NCBI GenBank assembly: GCA_025765615.1
Contig: JAIVFJ010000005.1
Span: forward strand, 1 to 64,000
Direction of reading: 5' to 3'
From: Zopfochytrium polystomum
Taxonomy: Eukaryota > Chytridiomycota > Chytridiomycetes > Chytridiales > Chytridiaceae
DNA length: 64,000 nt
Shown: piece by piece, positions 21,154 through 29,449 of the stretch
Layout of the letters: every line of letters starts with the position of its first letter
How positions within the stretch are numbered: position 1 is the stretch's first letter
The notes under the pieces: model-generated
What the model saw: only the letters and a program-made list of their open reading frames with translations
What the model was told of the DNA's origin: nothing
Database searches by the model: none
Made by a program: the position numbers and the translations under genes

Positions 21154-22077
21154 ATGTCTGACCCAAACAACACCTTCCCTGATGCAACTGCCTTCCAAGC
21201 CTTGATGGACCAATTACAAGCCCTTTCAAGACAGACACACCAACTTCAAGAACAAGTCCTTCACCAACAGCACCAGCTTCAACAACAACTTCACCAACAA
21301 GAACATCAAGCTCTTCCCCTGCCCCAAGCCAACCAAGCAAGAGAGCCCAAGGTTCCCAGCCCTGACAAGTTCACTGGGCTGGCCAAAGACCTCAGGAACT
21401 TTATGGCCACTGTGGAGAATGTCATCCTTCTCCAACCTTCAAGATTTCCCAGTGAGCAAGTCAAGGTTCTTTTCACAAGCACCCTCCTGTCTGGTCAAGT
21501 TCAATCATGGTACAGATCTCTCCCAAGCACACCCACCACCCTGCAAGAGCTCTGGGAGGGGCTTGAAGCTACCTTTGGTGACCCCTACGCATCTTGGACA
21601 GCAAGATCCAAGCTCAAGCCTATCAAGCAAGGAAAGCAATCTTGTGTGGCCTACACCAACCAATTCAAGCAACTAGCCAGAGACTCTGGATACAATGATG
21701 CAGCTCTGATGGAGCTGTACCATGATGGTCTCCATGAGTCCATCCAAGACATGCTCTCCCAGTCTCTGCACATCCCTGAGACCTTGGAAGAGTACATTCT
21801 CCTTGCCATCAAGATTGACAACAGACTCTACTCCAAGAGGCTGAAGCAAAGACAAGTAGGAACTACATCAAGACCTACCCCAGTCCCTCAAGCTCTTACA
21901 GTTCCTGAACCCATGCAAGTGGATGCAGTTGAGACACGTCCTAAGGGTCCTCTGAGCCAAGAGGAGAAAACAAGGAGGGCCCAGCAGGGACTGTGTTTCT
22001 ACTGTGGCTCCAAGGAGCATGCTGTCAAGGACTGCCCAAGGAAGAAGCACCCAAACTCCCAGGTCCAGGCTCACTGA
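21154..22077 (+). CDS. gag: Gag polyprotein of the gypsy element
   Basis: A 307-residue frame starting at the first ATG after the LTR. A Gln/His-rich N-terminal coiled-coil-like segment (about residues 20-55) is followed by a capsid-like region with the retrotransposon-gag pattern (around WYRSLPSTPTTLQELWEGL and YTNQFKQLARDSGY). One CCHC zinc knuckle, CFYCGSKEHAVKDC, sits near the C-terminus. It packages the element's RNA. Translation terminates 19 bases after the frameshift heptamer. Confidence 0.95.
   Translation: MSDPNNTFPDATAFQALMDQLQALSRQTHQLQEQVLHQQHQLQQQLHQQEHQALPLPQANQAREPKVPSPDKFTGLAKDLRNFMATVENVILLQPSRFPSEQVKVLFTSTLLSGQVQSWYRSLPSTPTTLQELWEGLEATFGDPYASWTARSKLKPIKQGKQSCVAYTNQFKQLARDSGYNDAALMELYHDGLHESIQDMLSQSLHIPETLEEYILLAIKIDNRLYSKRLKQRQVGTTSRPTPVPQALTVPEPMQVDAVETRPKGPLSQEEKTRRAQQGLCFYCGSKEHAVKDCPRKKHPNSQVQAH
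22050..22056 (+). promoter_or_regulatory. -1 ribosomal frameshift heptamer between gag and pol
   Basis: C CCA AAC read in the gag frame is an exact X XXY YYZ slippery site. A -1 slip leads straight into the pol frame, which is -1 relative to gag and open through this point. Confidence 0.7.
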
Positions 22078-25000
22078 GGGGCAATTCCCTGGACCCTCCT
22101 CCAAGCAGACCCTGTTTCATCACCACCACCAGCACCACCAGCACCACAAACACCTCAGATTCCAAGCCCCACCAACTCACCATGGATGTCAAGATTCAAC
22201 TCTCACCCAAGTCAACCATCACAACCAAGGCCCTTATAGACTCTGGATCATCCTGCAACATCATTGATGCCACCCTTGCCAAGTCTTGTGCCATTCCCAC
22301 CATCAAGAAATCCACACCCCTCAAGGTCCACTTTGCCAATCATGCTCTGTTCAAGGAAATCAGCCATGAAACCAAGCTAAACCTCCACATCCAAGACTTT
22401 CCACCATCCATGGTCAATCTGGAAGTATTGGATCTTGGCTCACCCTCATTCTCTGTCATCCTGGGATTACCATGGCTGCAAGCCCAGAACCCTGCCATTG
22501 ATTGGGTCACTGGTCAAGTCCAACCTCCACCAATCGGAACAGTCACCCAAAACTCAAGTCAAGCCCCCAAGTCTCATGCTCTCAAGCCCTTGATTCAAGA
22601 TTCACAGCCAGCCAAGACTCAAGTTCCACAGTTCACAGTTCACAGTCAAGATTCAAGTAGAGCTCATAGAGCTCACAGTCATGGCCATGACTCTTGTTCA
22701 CAGAACCCACAGTCAAAGATTCAAGTACCACAGTTCACAGTCCACATTCAAGATTCAAGTTCCACAGCTCACAGTCTTTGCCAAGAACAGAACTCTCAGT
22801 CAAAGATTCAAGAATCACAGTTCCCAGTCAAGAATTCAAGCCCCACTGCTGAGGAGCACGACAACCTGGACCCATCAGACCTTTTGCTGGCATCCAAGCT
22901 ACCAAAAGAATATCTCCCTTATGCTGATGTGTTTTCCAAGACCAAGGCAGACCTGCTACCAGCTCAGAGGCCTTATGACTGTGAAATCCCACTCAAGGAT
23001 GAAACTTGCAGCCCACCTTTCAAGCCACTGTACCACCTCTCTCCACCAGAAGCCAAGGCCCTCCAAGAATACATTGAAGAAATGCTGAACAAGGGATTCA
23101 TCCAACCTTCCAAGTCACCAGCTGGAGCTCCCATCTTTTTTGTCAAGAAGAAGGATGGTGGACTGAGACCCTGTGTGGACTACAGAGATCTCAATGAGAT
23201 GACAGTCAAGAACCGCTATCCACTGCCTCTCATCTCTGAATTACTGGACAAACTGAGCCATGCAAGGATATTTTCCAAGATTGACCTCAGAGGTGCCTAC
23301 AATTTGGTCAGAATTAAGCCCCAGGATCAATGGAAGACTGCCTTCAGATGCAAATACGGTCACTTTGAGTACTTGGTCATGCCCTTTGGACTTACCAATG
23401 CTCCAGCTATTTTCCAAGGCATGATGAATGACATCTTCAGGGATATTCTGGACCTTTTTGTCATTGTCTACCTGGATGATATCCTGGTATTTTCATCTGA
23501 CACTGCAAGCCATATGGGACATGTCAAGACTGTCTTGGAGAGACTCAGACAGCATCACCTCTATGCAAAGCTGGAGAAGTGTGAATTCCACAAGACCTCC
23601 ATTGAGTTTTTGGGGTTCATTGTGTCTGACAAAGGGATCTCCATGGCACCAGACAAGATCCAAACTATTCTTGAATGGAAGGCTCCAAATTCCATCAAGG
23701 ATGTTCAAAGCTTCCTTGGATTTTGCAACTTCTACAGAACCTTCATTGTCAACTATTCTGCCATAGCCAAGCCTCTCACTGATCTCACCAAGAAGACCAC
23801 CAAGTTTGAATGGACCCCAGCAGCAGAGCAAGCCTGGCTAGCTCTTAAGACAGCAACCACAAGTGCACCACTCCTTAAGCATGTGGATCCCTTGCTTCCC
23901 TTCACCTTGGAAACTGATGCCTCAGACTATGCCCTTGGCGCTGTTCTGTCCCAGCCAAGCTCTCAGGACCCCTCTGCTCCTCTGCACCCAGTGGCATATT
24001 ACTCCAGGAAGCTGAACAGTGCTGAGTGTAACTACACAGTCCATGACAAGGAGTTGCTTGCAATTGTGGAAGCATTCAAATTCTGGAGACACTACTTGGC
24101 TGGTTCTAAAGGCATCTCTGTCTATTCTGATCACAAGAACCTCACCTTCTTCAGGGCAAGGAGGTTGCTCAAGCAGAGGCATGCCAGGTGGGCTGAACTG
24201 CTCTCTGAGTATGACTTTAAGCTGTGCTATTCTCCTGGCCACCTTAACACTGTGGCTGATGCCCTGTCAAGAAGAACAGACCTTGCACCTGAAGGGGGAG
24301 ATGGTTTCACCCCACCATCCAAGACACACCTTTCATTGCTTCCTGACAGTGTGTGGGCCCATGCTATTTCCAAGGACCCCAAGCCTCACAAGATTCAAAT
24401 CAGCCAAGAAGAGGAAAAACTTGAGATACTCAAGACAAGGCATGATGCAGCAACAGCTGGACACCCAGGAGAGCACAAGACATATGAGCTTGTTTCCAGA
24501 GACTTCTACTGGCCAGGCATGAGGAAGTACATCAAGAACTATGTCAGCAGCTGTGAAACCTGTCAAAGAAACAAATCCAGCAGACACAAGCCCTATGGAC
24601 TTCTGGAGCCCCTCCCAATTGCCATCAGCCCTTGGTCATCAATATCCATGGACTTCATTGTGAAACTGCCCCCATCCAATGGATTTGACTCTATCCTTGT
24701 TGTCATCTGCAGAAGGACAAAGTTGGCCCATTTCATCCCCTGCACTGAGAATATAGATGCACAAGGAACAGCAGACCTGTTTTTGCAGCACATATTCAGG
24801 CTCCATGGGCTGCCTCAGTCAATCGTCAGTGACAGAGGACCACAGTTCAGATCTCAATTTTGGAAAGCACTCACAGCAGCCCTTGGAATCAAGTCTCAAC
24901 TGTCAACTGCTTATCACCCTCAGACTGATGGACAAACAGAAAGAACAAACCAGACTCTGGAGCAGTATTTGAGGTGCTATGTCAGCTATCAACAGGATGA

Positions 25001-25721
25001 TTGGCCCACCCTCCTTCCACTGGCAGAATTTGCTCTCAACAATTCTCTCCACTCAAGCACCCAGCTATCTCCTTTCTTTGCAACCTATGGCTTCAATCCA
25101 AGAGGAGATCTTCTGGGACAAGAGACCCTATCCAATGTCCAAGCTCCTGCTGCGGCTTCACACTTACATAAGCTCAAGATCATCAACTCCTTCCTGGACT
25201 CCACTCTGAAGCAAGCCCAAGAAGATGCCTCAAGATTTGCCAACACTCACAGAATGGACCATGACTTTGCTGTGGGTCAGCAAGTTTGGCTTCTGAGGAA
25301 GAACTTGCAGACCAAAAGACCAAGTCCCAAGCTAGACAACCTCAAGTTGGGTCCTTTCAAGATCTTGGAGCAAATCAATCCAGTCACCTTCAAGCTGGAT
25401 CTCCCTGCATCCATGAAGATCCACCCAGTTTTCCATGTCAGCCTTTTAGAGAAGTTTGTGGCCAATTCCATTCCAGGCAGAGTTGTTCCTCCTCCTCCTC
25501 CAGTTGAGGTAGAAGGTGAAGAGGAATTTGAGGTTGAACAAATCTTGGATGCCAAGTGGTTTGGAAGGACACTCAAGTTCCTTGTTAAGTGGAAAGGTTA
25601 CTCAGATGCTGACAACACCTGGGAGCCTGAGTCAAACCTCACTCACTGCCAAGACCTTCTGCTCGAGTTCAAGATCAGGTACCCCACCAAGTTGCAGAAG
25701 AGGCCTAAAAGGGGGAGATGA
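22050..25721 (+). CDS. pol: Pol polyprotein (protease-RT-RNase H-integrase-chromodomain)
   Basis: The frame has no start of its own and should be reached by the -1 slip. In order it shows an aspartic protease with DSGSS near 22239; reverse transcriptase with DYRDLNEMTVKNRYPLP and the YLDD catalytic box near 23468; RNase H with DASDYALGAVLSQ; integrase with an HHCC finger (GHPGEHKTYELV ... CETCQRN) and the D-D-E residues in SMDFIV, SDRGPQF and QTERTNQ. It ends with a chromodomain (FLVKWKGYSDADNTWEPESN). This domain order defines a chromovirus. A Ser/Gln-rich spacer with repeated SQF/SQDS motifs separates protease from RT. The last codons overlap the polypurine tract. Confidence 0.96.
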   Translation, partial: PKLPGPGSLRGNSLDPPPSRPCFITTTSTTSTTNTSDSKPHQLTMDVKIQLSPKSTITTKALIDSGSSCNIIDATLAKSCAIPTIKKSTPLKVHFANHALFKEISHETKLNLHIQDFPPSMVNLEVLDLGSPSFSVILGLPWLQAQNPAIDWVTGQVQPPPIGTVTQNSSQAPKSHALKPLIQDSQPAKTQVPQFTVHSQDSSRAHRAHSHGHDSCSQNPQSKIQVPQFTVHIQDSSSTAHSLCQEQNSQSKIQESQFPVKNSSPTAEEHDNLDPSDLLLASKLPKEYLPYADVFSKTKADLLPAQRPYDCEIPLKDETCSPPFKPLYHLSPPEAKALQEYIEEMLNKGFIQPSKSPAGAPIFFVKKKDGGLRPCVDYRDLNEMTVKNRYPLPLISELLDKLSHARIFSKIDLRGAYNLVRIKPQDQWKTAFRCKYGHFEYLVMPFGLTNAPAIFQGMMNDIFRDILDLFVIVYLDDILVFSSDTASHMGHVKTVLERLRQHHLYAKLEKCEFHKTSIEFLGFIVSDKGISMAPDKIQTILEWKAPNSIKDVQSFLGFCNFYRTFIVNYSAIAKPLTDLTKKTTKFEWTPAAEQAWLALKTATTSAPLLKHVDPLLPFTLETDASDYALGAVLSQPSSQDPSAPLHPVAYYSRKLNSAECNYTVHDKELLAIVEAFKFWRHYLAGSKGISVYSDHKNLTFFRARRLLKQRHARWAELLSEYDFKLCYSPGHLNTVADALSRRTDLAPEGGDGFTPPSKTHLSLLPDSVWAHAISKDPKPHKIQISQEEEKLEILKTRHDAATAGHPGEHKTYELVSRDFYWPGMRKYIKNYVSSCETCQRNKSSRHKPYGLLEPLPIAISPWSSISMDFIVKLPPSNGFDSILVVICRRTKLAHFIPCTENIDAQGTADLFLQHIFRLHGLPQSIVSDRGPQFRSQFWKALTAALGIKSQLSTAYHPQTDGQTERTNQTLEQYLRCYVSYQQDDWPTLLPLAEFALNNSLHSSTQLSPFFATYGFNPRGDLLGQETLSNVQAPAAASHLHKLKIINSFLDSTLKQAQEDASRFANTHRMDHDFAVGQQVWLLRKNLQTKRPSPKLDNLKLGPFKILEQINPVTFKLDLPASMKIHPVFHVSLLEKFVANSIPGRVVPPPPPVEVEGEEEFEVEQILDAKWFGRTLKFLVKWKGYSDADNTWEPESNLTHCQDLLLEFKIRYPTKLQKRPKRGR
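25707..25718 (+). promoter_or_regulatory. Polypurine tract
   Basis: AAAAGGGGGAGA, three bases (the pol stop) before the 3' LTR, in the position of the plus-strand primer. Confidence 0.8.
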
Positions 25722-26065
25722 TGTTATGAATCACCCTCTGGAAACCTCTGGAACCTTCCAGAACATTCCTTCATGGAACCTCCTGGAACCTTCTGGAACC
25801 TTCTAGAGCATTCCTTCATGGAACCTTGTGGAACCTTCTGGAACCTTCTTTGCTTTCCTGACTTGTCTTGTTGTCATTGGTATCATTGTATTACTAATTG
25901 CTCTTTCTGGAACTTTCTTTGAGTCTTGACAAGGAAGACTCTCAAAGGGTATAAAAGGGGGATGGGGGACCTGTCCCATCCCTCAAGTGAATTATTGTTT
26001 CCAATACAATCATCACTCCTCTCAGTTCCATGTCTGCCTTGTCCTGTCCTGCCATGTTCCTGACA
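25722..26065 (+). repeat. 3' LTR of the gypsy element
   Basis: Same length and, by eye, the same sequence as the 5' LTR. It is followed by the target duplication ACAGA. Confidence 0.95.
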
Positions 26066-26354
26066 ACAGAGGTTTTTCTCTTTCTCTCCAAGTTGGGGAG
26101 AAGGACCACCCACAAACACACATCTCCTCTTCATTCACTCCTTCCACTCACTCACTCAGAGTAGACTGTTTACAACAGCGTTTCTGTTCCACTTAATACT
26201 CAGGGTATTAGTCATCAGTGCAAGCCAGCGCCCAGGTCTGCATTGGCAGTGGCTCGCTCCCCCATGGGCATCGTGAGAACAATAACTGACAGTCACAATA
26301 GGTTCGGGTCTCTCTTGTGCCTCTTGCTGCTAACCAGTCAGTTCTGCCTAACAC

Positions 26355-26850
26355 GTACGACCAGAATCAGGCTGGGATGCTGAACATTTACAACCACATA
26401 AGTGAGACTCTTGAACACAAAATCGGTGGCATTAAGTTTGTCTTCAGGCACTTGAAGAACTCAAGAGGAAGATTGGACACATTGACGAAGCACAGGCGAT
26501 TGAACCAGGGGGGAAGATTGCTGATTTTCAACCCATATTTGAGAAGCACTACTGTGAGGATGACAGGCTGTCAAGCCTGTGACCTCAAATAAAAGAGTGT
26601 ATACCCACTTTTTCACTGAAAATTGTGAGGATTATCCACCCGTCTTGAAGTGCGTTATACATTCATTCGGCTTGGACTCTGCTATATATATTATTATTTT
26701 ATTATTACTGGTTGTCCACATAAGCCACTGACTGACACTTGTTGTTGCGCCTACATCACCTGCCACTATTATTATTTGTGCTATTATTATTATTATTATT
26801 CTGTACAACAGCCGCAGACCAAGTGACTCAGTGTTTGCTCAACTGCTGGC
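26355..26850. other. Coding-like remnant and AT-rich spacer
   Basis: A frame around 26450-26575 reads as a charged helix-like peptide (ELKRKIGHIDEAQAIEPGGK), ending at a stop, with no start or family. The rest is AT-rich with ATT triplets near 26685-26805. Confidence 0.3.
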
Positions 26851-26852
26851 AA

Positions 26853-26925
26853 GGGCTTCCTTGCTCAGTGGTTAGAGCGCTCCCTTCAATTGGGAAGGTG
26901 CCAAGTTTGAGACATGCTGCCTGTT
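26853..26925 (+). other. Degenerate tRNA-like (possibly SINE-derived) sequence
   Basis: GCTCAGTGGTTAGAGCG resembles a tRNA D-arm/A box, followed by a short stem-loop with CAA in the anticodon position and a weak B-box-like AAGTTTGAGAC. The acceptor stem does not pair, so it is not an intact tRNA. A tRNA-derived SINE head is possible. Confidence 0.35.
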
Positions 26926-27336
26926 GGACTGTAAAGTCCACCATGTCCAGCAAATAACCCCTCACTTTTGGAATGACTAAGGACTGAACCACTTCTGCGG
27001 GAGAGGTGCAAAGTCCAGATGCCCAGCTACCATGATGTAATGCCTCATATGAGTGGTATGAGAAGACAGGGCTTTTCTTTCTCTTTCTGTTGATGATTTT
27101 TACTTATTTTTTCAATTTGTATTTTCCTTTGTTTTGGCTCTTTTCTTGTTTTATTTTTTCTGAGCCGCGCAGCAGGGAGGATTTAAACCTACACGTGAAT
27201 CCCCCAGGGCCCGTTTTTTGATTAGTGAATTAGGGGAGCCAATCATTAATTCGCTCAGGGGTTATTCCTGAAACAATTAGAAAACACGGAGGAAGCCAAC
27301 CAAAAACAACAAAAAAGGGACGACTTCACGGCTCTT

Positions 27337-28030
27337 TCACAACACACTGCCACGATGACCGACTGCGATCCACCTCCTTGAGCTTGATAAATACGTCATC
27401 GAGCGTGGCCTGCTCCAGACCGACCGACGCGACGCTGGGGAGCGCGCCAGCTGCAAGGGCGTCGTGGAGCTCGCGGAACATGGGGTTCTGTGGGTCGGCG
27501 TTGAGGAGGACCACGCAGACTGGGTCAACTGACGAGGAGGAGGTTGCGCTCGCAGGTGGCGCGGTGTCGTGGGTTGGGGGGAGACCTCTTGGCCGTCAGC
27601 GGCGGCGGCGACAAACGGGATAGTTTCGTCGTGCGCGCCGTCGCCGTCTTCTTCTTGGCTCTCCACGTAAACGTTTGGGACAGACTGGCGGACCATGCGT
27701 TGGACCACCGGCGGCTTGGACGCGGCCAGAGCGACCCATGACGCAATCGCCGACGCCTCAGCCTCCTCCATTGAGTGGGTGGTGAGAAGGATGGTGCAGC
27801 CGCAGCGACGGTGGCCTGATTCGGATGACGCGCCAGCGACGGCACGAAGAAGGTGCCAGACGGAGGCTGTGGTGGTCACGTCCATTCTGGTGGTGGGTTC
27901 GTCGAGCAGCAGGATGCCTAACCCTGTCGAGCAGCAGGATGGCTGAGGCGCCGACGAGTGCGCACGCGATGGTAAGCTTTCGCTGCTTGCCGCCAGAAAG
28001 AGTTTCAGACTGAGCAGAGTGCTTGACAGG
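27337..28030 (-). pseudogene. ABCA-type ABC transporter C-terminal fragment
   Basis: On the minus strand the signature region (ETLSGGKQRKLTIACALVG), Walker B and D-loop (ILLLDEPTTRMDV), H-loop (TILLTTHSMEEAEA) and the typical ABCA tail (ASVGLEQATLDDVFIKLKEVD) are readable. The Walker B region is partly duplicated (CATCCTGCTGCTCGAC occurs twice about 25 bases apart), which throws the frame off, and the tail lies in another frame from the H-loop. No Walker A is present. It is a truncated relic. Confidence 0.75.
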
Positions 28031-28599
28031 CGCAAACTACGTCAAGGCCGTCGAACTTGACAGAAGCAGGGTTGCCGCAGGTCTGCAGGGCAGTTGTCAC
28101 CATTGGGGGGAAACATTCACAGTAGGGGTGAAACCTGGGGCCATCCACTCTGCATCATCATCTGATCCAGCGGTTTACTCCCCCTTTTTCTGTTCTGAGG
28201 TACGGCAGGCAAAGCGGAGTGAAAGGCCTGGACAGTACACGCTTGCTCCTTAAATGAGGCTAAGGTTGGGTAACTGTTCCATGTTGGGGTACCAATAGTT
28301 GCTTGAGAACTTGCTTCAATTCAGTTTAATCCAGCTCCCCTTTGGGGTGCTGGATTATTCATATCTTGTTGCGAGGTGGTTAAGGCGGAACCTTTCCATA
28401 TCTTATTTATTTGTTTGTTTACTGTCTCTCTTTGTGTGTCTTCCTTTCTTTCTGTGGCTGTGGTGACTGTCTTCTTGTCTGCACCAATCATTTCTTCCCA
28501 GTTCCTCCACCCCCCCCCTCCACTCTGCTCTGGTGGCTGTCTGCCAAGAAATGGCCCCATGATTCTCTGAGCTGTCTCTCTTTGTTGATGGCTCAGCCC
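28031..28599. other. Spacer with a hairpin
   Basis: No gene seen. It includes the 29-base hairpin listed separately and a CT/TTC-rich tract. Confidence 0.5.
28328..28356. repeat. Short inverted repeat (hairpin)
   Basis: AATCCAGC-T-CCCC / TTT loop / GGGG-T-GCTGGATT: two 13-base arms with one T-T mismatch. Confidence 0.85.
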
Positions 28600-29060
28600 C
28601 ATTTGGTGAATCACCCATCCATTCTGTCCTTTACTGGTTTATGTAGCAAAGAAAACTTCAACCAGACAGTCAAGTCCTTCTGTGTTTCACATGGCATTCA
28701 GCTCAAACCTTTGTCTACACAAACCCTGCAGATGAATTGGTTGCGGAACACCACATCCAGATTGTGACAGATATAACCTGCTCTCTCCTCCTTGGTGCTC
28801 TGAATGTCCCTCTCACCTTTTGGAGCAATGCGTATCAGCAAGCCCTGCAGATCAAGAACTGCCTCCCAAATGTACACCAAGGCATCTTCTCACCACAGGA
28901 GGTGGAGCACCATGTACCTCCATAAGTTAGCCATTTTCGCTTTTGGTTCCAAGTGTTTCTACTGGGTCAGCCCAACTCTTTGCAAGAAACTCAACCCCAA
29001 GGACCGTCCAGCTGTCTACCTCAGATCTGTTTCACAATCGGTTTTGGTGTTGTGAGAGCT
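28600..29060 (+). pseudogene. Ty1/copia retrotransposon integrase fragment
   Basis: Across shifting frames the text reads ENFNQTVKSFCVSHGIQLKP, VAEHHIQIVTDITCSLLLG, PLTFWSNAYQQALQIKNCLP and FGSKCFYWVSPTLCKKLNPK. This corresponds to the integrase core and post-core of copia Pol. Several frame changes and stops show it is dead. Confidence 0.75.
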
Positions 29061-29142
29061 CCAAGAGCAACCTCAGCACCCAGCATGTGAAACAAAGAGG
29101 ATGCCGCCGAATTATTTGGGCGAAGGTGCGGGGCGTGACTGA

Positions 29143-29414
29143 TTTTGGTGTTTCGGGGGCGGGCTCCTCTGTTCGCTAACGCCACTTATCTCTATCAAAC
29201 GCGCGTCGTGCCGTGCGCACGCTCAACCCACGCAAAACATCCCTTTCAATGCCTTCGCACTCAACACCTCCCAGAGCCGCTGTACACGGATAAAGCGGCC
29301 GGTGCCGATTTCGATTGTCGCGTCGCAGTTGGCAAAGGTGCGGGGTAGGGAAAAAAAAACGAAGTAACAGTCGGCGGTGTTCTCCTCTTCGCCCTCTTCC
29401 CTCGCACCCCTTTC

Positions 29415-29449
<35 letters not shown>

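Larger units (their letters stand above)
20770..26065 (+). mobile_element. Complete Ty3/gypsy LTR retrotransposon (chromovirus)
   Basis: Two 344-base LTRs (20770-21113, 25722-26065) begin TGTTATG and end CTGACA and look identical when read side by side. Both junctions carry the 5-base target duplication ACAGA. Between them are gag, a -1 frameshift site and one pol frame containing protease, reverse transcriptase, RNase H, integrase and a C-terminal chromodomain, with no internal stops. Codon usage is AT-richer than in the host genes. It looks like a recent and possibly active insertion. Confidence 0.97.
20432..26354. mobile_element. Inverted-repeat element, copy A, split by a gypsy retrotransposon
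   Basis: Two 175-base terminal inverted repeats (20463-20637 and 26180-26354), clearly alike in reverse complement, flank about 240 bases of non-coding DNA once the 5.3-kb retrotransposon (20770-26065) is removed. The outer end reads GTTAGGC-AACTGA and the inner end GTTCCACTTAATACTC. A 32-base sequence occurs as a perfect inverted repeat on both sides of the left terminal repeat (20432-20463 and 20638-20669). No transposase is encoded, so the element is non-autonomous. A second, partial copy is at about 42853-43640. Confidence 0.7.
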
